A DNA stretch of 64,000 nucleotides from Solobacterium sp. (GCA_017404505.1 JAFRCE010000024.1:186001-250000), one strand, 5' to 3'; shown: positions 52,340 to 61,290, numbered from the stretch's first letter. A program made the numbers and translations. Notes: generated by a model not told the origin, from the sequence alone.

Positions 52340-53085
52340 TGAGTGAGTTTCAAACGACAGTAAACAATACAACAGAAGAAGAAATCGATCTGGTAGAAAT
52401 ATTCTATCTGTTATGGAATAACTTTCTGAAGATTCTCCTTTGCTTTGTGCTGGGGGCAGTTATTGCATTTGGTTATTCTTTTTTCCTGATTACACCAATG
52501 TACAAAGCAACTGCCAAAATGTATATCAACTCATCTACGAAATCAGTTGTTGATATGGCAGACCTGCAGATCAGTTCCAATCTGAGAAGTGATTATAAAG
52601 AACTGATTACCAGCCGGGAACTTCTGGAAACAGTCATCAAGAGTCTTCGTCTCGAATATGAACCGTCTGATTTAAATAAGATGATAGCAGTAGGTAATCC
52701 TACCGACACACGTATCATTACTGTTACAGTCACCAGTGCTTCTCCCCAGGAAGCTGCTGACGTAGCCAATGAACTGGTAAATAAATCAAAGGTTTATTTG
52801 CCTGAGATCATGAAATCTGAAGAACCAGTCGTGTATGAGAGCGCACTTGTTCCGGTAAGAAAGAGCAGTCCTTCCTATTCAAGGAACACATTGTTAGGGG
52901 GATTGGTTGGTGCGTTCCTGTTCTGTGCATACTTAATCGTGAAGCACTTAATGAACGATACTATCGTCACTCCGGATGATGCCATGAAGTACCTTGGTGT
53001 ACAGCCTTTGGCGGTTATTCCGGAAGGTGACCTTGGCAATTTCAACAAAAAAAGAAAAAATCCTGCTAATAAGAAAGGGAAGTAA
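52339..53085 (+). CDS. Capsule chain-length/kinase-activating protein (Wzz, CpsC/CapA type)
   Basis: A 248-residue membrane protein: EIDLVEIFYLLWNNFLKI leads into helix 1 (about 33-54), an extracytoplasmic region with YKATAKMYIN and YKELITSRELLETVI, the Pro-rich approach to helix 2 (VPVRKSSPSYSRN), and helix 2 at about 180-200. This is the Gram-positive split form of Wzc, where the C-terminal tail activates a separate cytoplasmic kinase encoded next. Together they control polymer length and export. It is coupled to the LCP gene upstream and lies seven bases before the kinase. Confidence 0.93.
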   Translation: MSEFQTTVNNTTEEEIDLVEIFYLLWNNFLKILLCFVLGAVIAFGYSFFLITPMYKATAKMYINSSTKSVVDMADLQISSNLRSDYKELITSRELLETVIKSLRLEYEPSDLNKMIAVGNPTDTRIITVTVTSASPQEAADVANELVNKSKVYLPEIMKSEEPVVYESALVPVRKSSPSYSRNTLLGGLVGAFLFCAYLIVKHLMNDTIVTPDDAMKYLGVQPLAVIPEGDLGNFNKKRKNPANKKGK

Positions 53086-53091
53086 AGACAT

Positions 53092-53799
53092 ATGAAAACG
53101 TTGAATATTACAAATATGCCTGAGATCCCCTTTGATGTGCAGGAAGCAGTTAACCAGCTGCGTATCAATCTCGGTTTTACGGGCGAGTCTATTAAAGTTA
53201 TTATGGTGACCTCTTCCACACCAAACGAAGGCAAGAGCTTTGTGGCTATGCAGTTATGGAAGAACTTCGCCAATGTTGGCAGTAAAGTGGTTCTGATCGA
53301 TGCCGATATCAGAAACTCAGAAATGAGAGACAGATACGGCTTTGAAGCACAGGGCGGTCTGATGGGCATCGAGCATTACTTGTCCGGCAAGATGGGAGTC
53401 AATGATGCTCTGTATTCAACAAATATCAGAAACGGCTATCTTGTTCCGGTATCCACCAATGTCATTGATCCGACAACACTTCTGGAAAGTTCTAGATTTG
53501 AGCAGTTGATCAAAGGCTGTCGTGATCAGTTTGACACTGTCATCGTTGATACGCCGCCGCTTGCGAGTGTTGCCGATGCGTTGAATATTGCCAAATACTG
53601 CGATGGCAGTCTTCTTGTGGTAGCAAGCAATGCCACTCCAAGAAAAGTCATCAATGAAGTCATGGGGTCCTTAAAAAGAACAGAAAAGCCATTGCTGGGT
53701 ATTGTCCTGAACCGTGCTGACACATCCAGAAAGAGCTTCGGATATGGCTATTACTACCGTTACGGCAGTTATGGCAACTATGGCCAGTACGGAAAATAG
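53092..53799 (+). CDS. Capsule tyrosine autokinase (CpsD/CapB type)
   Basis: A 235-residue BY-kinase. Walker A is TSSTPNEGKSFVA (Asn in place of the usual Gly or Ala before Glu), Walker A' is VVLIDADIRNSEM and Walker B VIVDTPPL. The C-terminus is a tyrosine-rich cluster (eight Tyr in the last 19 residues or so), the autophosphorylation tail that governs polymerisation. AAAGGGAAG precedes the ATG. No CpsB-type phosphatase is present between or beside these genes in the window, unlike many streptococcal loci, so dephosphorylation must come from elsewhere. Confidence 0.94.
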   Translation: MKTLNITNMPEIPFDVQEAVNQLRINLGFTGESIKVIMVTSSTPNEGKSFVAMQLWKNFANVGSKVVLIDADIRNSEMRDRYGFEAQGGLMGIEHYLSGKMGVNDALYSTNIRNGYLVPVSTNVIDPTTLLESSRFEQLIKGCRDQFDTVIVDTPPLASVADALNIAKYCDGSLLVVASNATPRKVINEVMGSLKRTEKPLLGIVLNRADTSRKSFGYGYYYRYGSYGNYGQYGK

Positions 53800-53882
53800 T
53801 CAAAAATGAAAGGATTTACAGAAAATCCGTTTAAATAGTTGTGATTATTAGCTAAAATTCAAACATTTTAATGAAAAATATT

Positions 53883-53909
53883 TTGCAATTTTAGAAAAAA
53901 TGGTATTAT
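53883..53909 (+). promoter_or_regulatory. Candidate promoter for the sortase-type surface protein
   Basis: TTGCAA (53883-53888) and TATTAT (53904-53909) are 15 bases apart, with TGG directly before the hexamer giving an extended -10. The 148-base gap after the kinase gene is AT-rich and holds nothing else I recognise. Confidence 0.5.
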
Positions 53910-53947
53910 TTATTTGATACTACTGGAAAAGGATAGGGGGAAATAAC

Positions 53948-54499
53948 ATGAAGAAGGGTTTACTCGTAGCAGCAGTTGCTGCACTGACATTCGCATTAAC
54001 AGCTCCGCTCACAGTACTTGCTGTTGACGGTGAGACAACTACAGAGTCTGCAGAAAAGACATATCAAGTTGTCATTACTCCGGTTGAGATTGCAGCTGGT
54101 GCTAAAGTTGGCATGAAAGGTAACGAGCTTACAAGCTGGCCGGTTACTTTTGGTGCAGATTATGAAGTTGTATTCGTTGGTGATGCAAGAGTTATCGACA
54201 ATGAAGGGAAAGTAGTTCTGAATCCATCTACTCTTGATCCGGCAGTTGCTGGAACATTCTCTGCTTCTGACTATAAGGGCGATATTATTGCTCATTACGG
54301 AACACACGGTGTTGATCAGGGTGCCACAGTAACGATCAGTTCCAAAGACATGTCTCCGGTTATCGTACTGAAGAAAGTTTCTGAATCTAAGGTTCCGAAC
54401 ACTGGCGACAGCAACAACAACATTCTTTGGATCAGCGCTCTGGTAATCGCACTGGTATGCGGTGGTGCTGCATTCGCAATGAGAAAAACAAACGCTTAA
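53948..54499 (+). CDS. Secreted surface protein with VPNTG sorting-like signal
   Basis: A 183-residue protein of unknown function. A signal peptide covers 1-25 (MKKGLLVAAVAALTF, ending VLA). The mature part is small and beta-rich (YQVVITPVEIAAGAKVGMKG, YEVVFVGDARVIDNEGKVVL). The C-terminus has VPNTGD, a hydrophobic stretch and RKTNA, the layout of a sortase substrate with Val in place of the usual Leu of LPxTG. It has its own promoter and terminator between the capsule regulatory and biosynthetic genes. GATAGGGGG precedes the ATG. It may be a wall-attached protein; no sortase gene is in the window. Confidence 0.78.
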   Translation: MKKGLLVAAVAALTFALTAPLTVLAVDGETTTESAEKTYQVVITPVEIAAGAKVGMKGNELTSWPVTFGADYEVVFVGDARVIDNEGKVVLNPSTLDPAVAGTFSASDYKGDIIAHYGTHGVDQGATVTISSKDMSPVIVLKKVSESKVPNTGDSNNNILWISALVIALVCGGAAFAMRKTNA

Positions 54500-54522
54500 T
54501 TTAGATTAAGTATCAGACATTG

Positions 54523-54551
54523 AAAGCCTTGTTGAAAAAACAGGGCTTTTT
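54523..54551 (+). terminator. Intrinsic terminator after the surface protein
   Basis: AAAGCCTTGTT (54523-54533) pairs with AACAGGGCTTT (54539-54549), with one T-G wobble, and is followed by T residues. It separates the surface-protein transcript from the capsule biosynthesis genes. Confidence 0.82.
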
Positions 54552-54597
54552 CATTTCTGCAGTTGTTACGTAAGGGATAGAAAGTTCTCGGGGTTGT

Positions 54598-55986
54598 ATG
54601 AAAAAAGGTAAAGGCAAATATCTATATAGAAGAATCTGTGCCTTGTTGTTGATTTGTGTGGCAACAGGTATGTTCGCGGTGGTATGGGTTCTTTTTGTAA
54701 AAGATCACAATGTTACTAGAAACCTGATGGGCAGAGGTAATATTGGTATGGCATTGATGATCTATGCGATATTATTTGGTTTCATGGGCTATGGACTTCG
54801 AGCTTTTAAAATTGGTGTCGAGAGAAAAGCCAATATTATGGCTTCCGTAGGCTTGACTGCCTTTGTCACTGATGCGATTGAAGTTTTGCTGTCAATGGCT
54901 ATTACTGGACAATTCAGGTTCTTTTGGGCTTTTATGTGGAGATATATATTGTTATGTATTGCGCAAGTTATAGTTCTCTGCTTAATTGCCATACCAATGA
55001 TTAATCTGTATCGAAAGAGGTATCCCCCACTCAAAATTCTGGAAATATATGGAGACTACCATCATGGCATACACAATAAGATCAATAGTGTTTTTTATAA
55101 ATACCGTGTGTCAGAGATGGTTCACTATAGTGTTTCGAATGCGTTACTGCATGAAAAAGTCAAAAAATATGATGCTGTGTTAATCAGTGACGTACCATCC
55201 CATTACAAAAATATTATCCTGAAAATGTGTGTCAGCATGGATAAGCGTGTATATCTTGTTCCGAAGATTTCGGATATTATCGTCAAATCCGCTGAAGAAT
55301 TAAACCTGATAGATACGCCGTTATTTCTCTGCCGCAACATAGGCATGAGCACATATCAGAAAGTTATCAAGAGAACTTGTGATGTTATCCTCAGCGGCAT
55401 GGCATTAGTTGTGCTAAGCCCGATTCTGTTGGTAACTGCAATTGCAATCAAACTCGAAGACGGAGGTCCGGTATTCTTCAAACAGGAACGATGCACGATC
55501 AATAATAAAAAATTCATGATTATAAAGTTCAGGTCCATGATAGTAGATGCTGAGAAAGATGGAAGACCGCATCCGGCAGGGGAGAAAGATGACCGTATAA
55601 CAAAAGTTGGTAATATAATCAGAGCGACCAGAATAGATGAGCTGCCTCAGTTAATAAATATTCTTCGAGGAGATATGTCAATAGTCGGTCCCCGTCCAGA
55701 GAGAATTGAACATGTTGAAAAATATACTGAGAAGATTCCGGAATTTACGTTTAGGTCGAAAGTTAAAGGTGGATTGACAGGTTATGCTCAAGTGTATGGC
55801 AAGTACAACACAACTGCTTTGGATAAACTGAAATTAGATTTGATTTATATTATGAACTATAGTCTGCTACTTGATGTACAGATTATTTTCGAAACAGTAA
55901 AAATACTATTCCAGAAAGAAAGCACGGAAGGATTTTCAGAGGATAGAATAGCAGAAATGCATAATGTGGAGAATACTAATGAATAA
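54598..55986 (+). CDS. Polyprenyl-phosphate sugar-phosphate transferase (WbaP/CpsE type), second copy
   Basis: A 462-residue paralogue of the enzyme at 13793, of equal length: about four helices in the first 135 residues, a cytoplasmic linker, then the catalytic domain with KRTCDVILSGMALVVLSP, MIIKFRSMIVDAEKDG, DELPQL near 347 and VGPRPERIEHVEKY. It begins glycan synthesis on undecaprenyl phosphate. Base composition is visibly more AT-rich from here on than in the preceding 54 kb. GGGG lies before ATG 54598 without a clear AGGAGG. A second, different transferase overlaps its end. Confidence 0.92.
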   Translation: MKKGKGKYLYRRICALLLICVATGMFAVVWVLFVKDHNVTRNLMGRGNIGMALMIYAILFGFMGYGLRAFKIGVERKANIMASVGLTAFVTDAIEVLLSMAITGQFRFFWAFMWRYILLCIAQVIVLCLIAIPMINLYRKRYPPLKILEIYGDYHHGIHNKINSVFYKYRVSEMVHYSVSNALLHEKVKKYDAVLISDVPSHYKNIILKMCVSMDKRVYLVPKISDIIVKSAEELNLIDTPLFLCRNIGMSTYQKVIKRTCDVILSGMALVVLSPILLVTAIAIKLEDGGPVFFKQERCTINNKKFMIIKFRSMIVDAEKDGRPHPAGEKDDRITKVGNIIRATRIDELPQLINILRGDMSIVGPRPERIEHVEKYTEKIPEFTFRSKVKGGLTGYAQVYGKYNTTALDKLKLDLIYIMNYSLLLDVQIIFETVKILFQKESTEGFSEDRIAEMHNVENTNE

Positions 55987-56674
55987 AAAGAACATAGAGT
56001 TTACGAGATTCTTTGATGTGTTATTTTCTGGTGGTGCTATTGTTGTTTTATTACCATTTATGATTCCAATTATGATTGGGTTAAAGCTTACTGGGGAACA
56101 TGATATTTTTTATATGCAAGATAGGGCTGGAAAAGGTGGAAAACCATTCAAGATGCTTAAGTTTGCGACAATGCTTCGGAATTCTCCTAATCTTGCGGGT
56201 GGATTATATACAGCAGAAAATGATCCAAGAATTTTACCAATGGGAAAATTCTTAAGAAAAACCAAGATCAACGAGCTTCCTCAACTTATAAATATATTTA
56301 AGGGTGATATGAGTATTATTGGTTATCGACCTGTCGTTCCTTTTCATTTCGAAAGGTATTCAGATGAAGTTAAAGAAGTATTGAAAACTTCTCGGCCAGG
56401 CCTTTCTGGTATCGGTTCTATCGTTTTTCGAAACGAAGAAGAAATACTACAACATTTTGCAGAATTTGAGAAAAAAGATGAGTTTCATAACAATTACATT
56501 AAACCGTATAAAGGTGCATTGGAAGTCTGGTATATTAATCATAAAAATGTAAATTTATATTTCAAACTGATATTTATGACTGTAGAAGCTGTTCTTCATC
56601 CAGAATCAAAGAAATGGAAAACAGCTTTTAAAGATCTCCCACCTGTTCCTGAAGAACTTAAACCATATATTTAA
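55979..56674 (+). CDS. Small sugar-phosphate transferase (PglC/EpsL-like) with altered catalytic dyad
   Basis: A 231-residue monotopic transferase with one membrane segment (FFDVLFSGGAIVVLLPFMIP) and the catalytic domain only, as in PglC and EpsL. In PglC a conserved Asp-Glu dyad (DELPQL context) does covalent catalysis; here the sequence is INELPQL, with Asn98 at the Asp position. KFATM and GYRP also replace KFRSM and GPRP. Position before a bacillosamine-type pathway suggests phospho-bacillosamine transfer, yet the changes raise doubt about activity. ATG 55979 lies inside the end of the previous gene (overlap 8 bases). Confidence 0.82.
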   Translation: MNKKNIEFTRFFDVLFSGGAIVVLLPFMIPIMIGLKLTGEHDIFYMQDRAGKGGKPFKMLKFATMLRNSPNLAGGLYTAENDPRILPMGKFLRKTKINELPQLINIFKGDMSIIGYRPVVPFHFERYSDEVKEVLKTSRPGLSGIGSIVFRNEEEILQHFAEFEKKDEFHNNYIKPYKGALEVWYINHKNVNLYFKLIFMTVEAVLHPESKKWKTAFKDLPPVPEELKPYI

Positions 56675-56692
56675 TAAAGGAGAGCAGTCTGT

Positions 56693-57898
56693 ATGAAAGA
56701 TAGTATTTTATCGTTGGTCGGTAGAACCAAGCCGTTATTCGAAAAAGATATTCAGAACAATGAAACTGTTATTTCTGAAGTCGTCCGAAATGGCCGTTTT
56801 TTAGTTATTGGTGGAGCAGGAACGATTGGCTCTGCTATTTGCAGAGAACTGTTTGCCAGAAATCCAAAAGTTCTTCATGTAGTAGATATTAGTGAGAACA
56901 ACATGGTAGAACTGGTACGTGATATCAGATCTTCAAAAGGATATGGCGATGGAGAATTTGCCACATTTGCGTTAGACTGCGGGAGCGATATTTTTAAGGC
57001 CTTTATTGAAGGGCAGAAAGAACGTATTGGTGGATATGATTACATCTTCAATACTTCTGCACTAAAACATGTACGTTCAGAGAAAGATCCGTATACATTA
57101 ATGAGAATGATTGATACGAATATTTATAATACTGAAAGTACTATGAAAATGGCAGAGGAAATGGGCGCTAAGAAGTATTTCTGTGTTTCTACGGATAAAG
57201 CAGCAAATCCTGTTAATATGATGGGCGCTTCCAAGCGAATCATGGAAATGTATCTCAACAGAAGAAGTGTAACAATGCCGGTTTCGACTGCAAGATTTGC
57301 AAATGTGGCTTTCTCGGATGGAAGTCTTTTGTATGGGTTTAATCGAAGGATTGAAAAAGGACAGCCATTGTCTGCACCTAATGATGTCAGAAGATATTTT
57401 GTCACACCGAAAGAAGCAGGAGAGTTATGCATGTTATCTTGCTTAACAGGTGATAATCGAGATATTTATTTTCCTAAATTAGATCATGATCTGAATCTTG
57501 TTACATTCAGTTCGATTGCAGAGAAATACTTGATGGACTTGGGATATGAACCAGTTCAGTGTGCAACAGAGCAGGAAGCAAGAGACAGAGTCCGGGAATT
57601 AAAAGCACAGCATAAATATCCGGTGTATTTTTTTAAGAGTGATACAACAGGAGAAAAGGATTTTGAAGAATTCTATACAGATTCAGAAGTGCTGAATATG
57701 GCAAGATTTGAAGATATCGGAATCATAAAGAATAAAGTTGATTATGATGAAGAGAAGTTGAACAGATTTGATGCTGAAATCAGCAAACTGAAAGAATCTG
57801 GAAAATGGGACAGAAAAGATTTGATAGACCTCTTTAACTGGATGATTCCTAATTTTAATCATAAAGAAACAGGAAAATTCTTAGACAATAAGATGTGA
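56693..57898 (+). CDS. Soluble UDP-HexNAc 4,6-dehydratase-like SDR enzyme
   Basis: A 401-residue extended SDR protein without membrane helices. VIGGAGTIGSAICRELF near 40 binds NAD; NTSALKHVRSEKDPYTLMRM, STDKAANPVNMMGASKRIME near 166 (Met in place of the SDR Tyr, as in the CapD/PglF group) and ARFANVAFSDGSLLYGFNRRI follow. It would make the UDP-4-keto-6-deoxy sugar for the aminotransferase at 58162. An unusual C-terminal extension past about 280 has charged, partly helical sequence. AAAGGAGAGCAG precedes the ATG. It differs from the membrane-bound homologue at 37848, so the two probably serve separate polymers. Confidence 0.83.
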   Translation: MKDSILSLVGRTKPLFEKDIQNNETVISEVVRNGRFLVIGGAGTIGSAICRELFARNPKVLHVVDISENNMVELVRDIRSSKGYGDGEFATFALDCGSDIFKAFIEGQKERIGGYDYIFNTSALKHVRSEKDPYTLMRMIDTNIYNTESTMKMAEEMGAKKYFCVSTDKAANPVNMMGASKRIMEMYLNRRSVTMPVSTARFANVAFSDGSLLYGFNRRIEKGQPLSAPNDVRRYFVTPKEAGELCMLSCLTGDNRDIYFPKLDHDLNLVTFSSIAEKYLMDLGYEPVQCATEQEARDRVRELKAQHKYPVYFFKSDTTGEKDFEEFYTDSEVLNMARFEDIGIIKNKVDYDEEKLNRFDAEISKLKESGKWDRKDLIDLFNWMIPNFNHKETGKFLDNKM

Positions 57899-57944
57899 TT
57901 ATGTATCAGTTGCTGTATTAACTAAGATAAAAGGAATAAGAGAA

Positions 57945-58157
57945 ATGACATATAAGATTAATCCTGAAGTTGAAAAAATATTATCTCCAATAAAGTTGGT
58001 TTTTGAAGATGGTACTTCTGCAGATTTCTCAGATGGAAAAGCATTGGCATCGGCAGTGTTTGATAAGCATTACAATATTGTTTCTTATTGTGTAAAGGAT
58101 AAATATCTTGAGATTACAGTAGTAGAATTTGTAGAGATGAATAAGAAGAGAGGATAA
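57945..58157 (+). CDS. Small protein of unknown function in the amino-sugar operon
   Basis: A 70-residue protein I do not recognise. It is predicted to alternate strands and one helix (IKLVFEDGTSADF, GKALASAVFDKHYNIVSY, YLEITVVEFVE), with no membrane segment or signal. AAAAGGAATAAGAG precedes ATG 57945 and the aminotransferase starts four bases after its stop, so it is translated in the operon and probably real. It may assist one of the flanking enzymes. Confidence 0.65.
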   Translation: MTYKINPEVEKILSPIKLVFEDGTSADFSDGKALASAVFDKHYNIVSYCVKDKYLEITVVEFVEMNKKRG

Positions 58158-58161
58158 AGCT

Positions 58162-59469
58162 ATGGACTTTCTAAATGATCCTCGTTTTGAAGGTATAAAG
58201 AGATTTGAAGAAAAAGTGATGCTTGCCAGTCCTACAATGCATGGTGATGAGCAGCGTTGGGTAGATGAAGCAATGCAAACCAACTGGGTTACTACTGCCG
58301 GTAAAAATCTTGTTGAAATTGAAAGACAGATTGCTGAACTAATAGGATGTAAATATGCAGTTGCATTAAGTGCGGGGACTGGTGCGCTTCACTTGGCGAC
58401 AAAACTGGCTGGAGAGACTTTATATGGACAAGCCAAGCCTAATAAAGGTACATTAGCCGGTCATAAAGTGTTTTGCTCAGATCTGACATTTGATGCCTCG
58501 ATTAATCCGGTTGCTTACGAAGATGGTGAAGCAGTTTTTATTGATACCGAGTATGATACATGGAATATGGATCCGGTTGCTTTGGAAAAAGCATTCGAAC
58601 TGTATCCGGAGGTACGATTAGTTGTTATCGCACATCTTTATGGTACACCGGGGAAGGTTGAAGAAATAAAAGCAGTCTGTGAAAGACACCATGCGTTAAT
58701 TATAGAAGACGCTGCAGAAAGTCTTGGAGCTCAATATAAGTTAAATGGAGAATGGGTGGAGACAGGTAACATTGGAAACTACAATTGTATTTCTTTTAAT
58801 GGCAATAAGATAATTACCGGAAGTTGCGGAGGTATGTTCCTGACAAATTCTCTTGAAGATGCAAATAAAGTTAGAAAATGGTCAACACAATCTCGAGAAG
58901 CCGCTCCTTGGTATCAGCATGAAGAAATTGGTTATAACTACCGCATGAGTAATATCATTGCAGGTATTATTCGTGGACAGATTCCATATCTCAATGAACA
59001 TATTGAACAAAAAAAGGCAATCTGGATGAGATATGAAAAAGGCCTGGCTGATCTACCAGTTAGAATGAATCCGTGGAATCGTGATTTTAGCAGACCTAAT
59101 TTCTGGTTAAGCTGCATAACCATAAATGATGATGCGATGGCACCTATGGTTCGTGGAGAGCAAGACTTTTTGTTTAAAAGCGAAACTGGAAAGAGTTCTC
59201 CTCATGAAATATTGGAAGCCATTTCAGCATTCGGAGCAGAAGGCAGACCAATTTGGAAGCCCATGCATATGCAGCCGATATATAGGACCAACCCGTTCGT
59301 TACGGTTGAGGGAAACGGCAGAGGCCGCACAAATGCCTATATAAAAGGCTCTGGAATTGATGTGGGAGCTGATATTTTCAGAAGAGGGTTGTGTTTGCCC
59401 TCGGATAATAAGATGACAGAAGAGCAGCAGATTATTGTAATTGATATCATTCATAGGTGCTTCCTTTGA
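58162..59469 (+). CDS. UDP-4-keto-6-deoxy-HexNAc aminotransferase (EpsN/PglE-like)
   Basis: A 435-residue DegT/DnrJ/EryC1 aminotransferase. LASPTMHGDEQRWVDEAMQTNWV, SAGTGALHLATKL, EDAAESLGAQYKL, CISFNGNKIITGSCGGMF (PLP Lys216), REAAPWYQHEEIGYNYRMSNI and RPIWKPMHMQPI follow the Bacillus EpsN pattern closely. It would aminate C4 to give UDP-bacillosamine, which the next gene acetylates. The section from about 328 to 350, with a MAPMVRGEQDFLFKSETGKS insert, is longer than in EpsN. It starts four bases after the small gene, behind AGAGGATAAAG. Confidence 0.9.
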   Translation: MDFLNDPRFEGIKRFEEKVMLASPTMHGDEQRWVDEAMQTNWVTTAGKNLVEIERQIAELIGCKYAVALSAGTGALHLATKLAGETLYGQAKPNKGTLAGHKVFCSDLTFDASINPVAYEDGEAVFIDTEYDTWNMDPVALEKAFELYPEVRLVVIAHLYGTPGKVEEIKAVCERHHALIIEDAAESLGAQYKLNGEWVETGNIGNYNCISFNGNKIITGSCGGMFLTNSLEDANKVRKWSTQSREAAPWYQHEEIGYNYRMSNIIAGIIRGQIPYLNEHIEQKKAIWMRYEKGLADLPVRMNPWNRDFSRPNFWLSCITINDDAMAPMVRGEQDFLFKSETGKSSPHEILEAISAFGAEGRPIWKPMHMQPIYRTNPFVTVEGNGRGRTNAYIKGSGIDVGADIFRRGLCLPSDNKMTEEQQIIVIDIIHRCFL

Positions 59470-59529
59470 TCGATTGGATGTGAGTTAGGTGATCAGATTG
59501 GCGTATGCTGCATATGCATGAGGAGAAGT

Positions 59530-60132
59530 ATGAAGAAATTAATAATTATCGGTGCATCTGGTCACGGAAAGGTTGTCGCCGATATTGCAGTATTAAACGG
59601 ATATAAAGATATTGTCTTTTTAGATAATAGTCTAAGTGTTACGGAATGTGCAGGTTATTCGGTTCTTGGTCCAGATACGTTAATTTCTGAACTTGATGGC
59701 GATGTGGTTATAGCCGTTGGTAATGCAGAAACTAGAAAAAGGCTGATGAATAGGAATAGCGAGAGATCATTTCCTCCTTTAATCCATCCAAGTGCTGTAG
59801 TAGCTGAAGGTGCTGAAGTGGGTGCAGGGTCTGTAGTTATGGCAGGCGCCGTGATTAACCCTGGAGCGCAAATCGGGGAAGGTTGTATTATCAACACAAG
59901 TTCATCTGTAGATCATGATTGCATAGTAGGGAATTATGTTCACATTTCTGTTGGTGCTCATCTGTCTGGGACGGTGATTGTTTGTGAAGGAACATGGATT
60001 GGTGCCGGTGCTACGGTAAGCAATAACATCAATATCTGTGGAGGATGCATGGTTGGTGCTGGTGCAGTTGTGATTAAGGATATAGATGAACCAGGTACAT
60101 ATGTTGGAGTACCGGCGAGGAAGATTAAATGA
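59530..60132 (+). CDS. Sugar N- or O-acetyltransferase (PglD/NeuD/EpsM family)
   Basis: A 200-residue enzyme with the PglD layout: an N-terminal Rossmann-like part (KLIIIGASGHGKVVADIA) and a left-handed beta-helix of hexapeptide repeats (IHPSAVVAEGAEVGAGSVVM, VDHDCIVGNYVHISVGAHLSG with the catalytic His). It would acetylate the C4 amine to UDP-N,N'-diacetylbacillosamine. ATG 59530 directly follows AGGAGAAGT; an in-frame ATG at 59518 overlaps that site and is rejected. The stop overlaps the next GT start (ATGA). Confidence 0.9.
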   Translation: MKKLIIIGASGHGKVVADIAVLNGYKDIVFLDNSLSVTECAGYSVLGPDTLISELDGDVVIAVGNAETRKRLMNRNSERSFPPLIHPSAVVAEGAEVGAGSVVMAGAVINPGAQIGEGCIINTSSSVDHDCIVGNYVHISVGAHLSGTVIVCEGTWIGAGATVSNNINICGGCMVGAGAVVIKDIDEPGTYVGVPARKIK

Positions 60133-61199
60133 GAATATTGATTCTTGCAAACTTTGACCTTGGTTTATACAAATTTCGAAAAGAGTTAATTGAGGAACTG
60201 CTAGCCAAAGGTCACAAAATATTTATTTCGCTTCCAGATGGTGATTTAGTCAGACCTTTCGAGAAGATGGGATGTACATTTATCAATACGCCTGTTGATC
60301 GCAGAGGAATCAATCCTATGAATGATTTTGCCCTTTTTAGGAATTACAGGATAATGATAAAAGAGATCAATCCTGATCTTATTATTACCTATACTATAAA
60401 ACCAAACATTTATGGTGGTATCGCTGCCCGATTTGCGAAGAAGCAGTATGCCATAAATATCACAGGGTTGGGCACAGCATTTGAAAAAGCTGGGTTAATT
60501 AGAACTCTTGTTATTATTCTTTATAAGTTTGCATTGAACAGCGCTAAAGTTGTTTTTTTTGAAAATAGTGGTGATAGAAGCAAACTTATTTCATTTGGTT
60601 GCTGTAAGAAGGAAAAGACCGTCGTATTAAACGGTGCTGGTGTAAATACAGAAATCTATAGTTACCAACCTTATCCAAATAATGAAATAGTCAGGTTTCT
60701 CTTTGTTGGTCGTGTTATGAAAGAAAAAGGTATTGACGAACTTTTTGAGGCCATGAAGAAATTAATAAGAAATGGTCAGAAGTGCTTCTTGGATGTGGTT
60801 GGTCCATTTGAAGAAGACTATAAAGATAAACTGGATAAGTATGAAAAAGAAGGTTGGTTGAATTATCACGGATATCAAGAGGATGTAAAGCCATTCATCA
60901 GAGCATGTGACTGTTTTGTGCTTCCTTCTTATCATGAAGGAATGGCGAATACAAATCTAGAATGCGCTAGTTCTGGAAGACCGATTATTACGTCTAACAT
61001 ACCCGGTTGTAAAGAGGCGGTTGTGGAAGGCTCAGGACTTCTCTGTGAACCAATGAACGTTGATAGTTTGTATCAAGCGATGAAGAGGATGATTGAGACT
61101 GATAACAGGGAAAAAATGGGTATAATTGGACGCCAGCATATAAAAGAAACTTTCGATAAAAGAAAGGTAGTTAAAGAGACTATAAAATATTTGTTTTAG
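60129..61199 (+). CDS. Family 4 glycosyltransferase (PglA/EpsD-like)
   Basis: A 356-residue GT4 enzyme. MRILILANFDLGLYKFRKELIEEL, PDLIITYTIKPNIYGGIAARF and NITGLGTAFEK are typical of the PglA-like group that adds the second sugar onto polyprenyl-linked bacillosamine. The donor domain shows FLFVGRVMKEKGIDELFEA and SYHEGMANTNLECASSGRPI, the E-x7-E block. It is coupled to the acetyltransferase by a four-base overlap. It closes this operon; a 288-base gap follows. Confidence 0.9.
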   Translation: MRILILANFDLGLYKFRKELIEELLAKGHKIFISLPDGDLVRPFEKMGCTFINTPVDRRGINPMNDFALFRNYRIMIKEINPDLIITYTIKPNIYGGIAARFAKKQYAINITGLGTAFEKAGLIRTLVIILYKFALNSAKVVFFENSGDRSKLISFGCCKKEKTVVLNGAGVNTEIYSYQPYPNNEIVRFLFVGRVMKEKGIDELFEAMKKLIRNGQKCFLDVVGPFEEDYKDKLDKYEKEGWLNYHGYQEDVKPFIRACDCFVLPSYHEGMANTNLECASSGRPIITSNIPGCKEAVVEGSGLLCEPMNVDSLYQAMKRMIETDNREKMGIIGRQHIKETFDKRKVVKETIKYLF

Positions 61200-61290
61200 A
61201 TTTCAAACTGACTAAAGTTACCGTGATGTCTGATCTGTAAAAAAGCACAAATGTATTACAGATATAATTTATCATTCTTTTTTTGACCGA

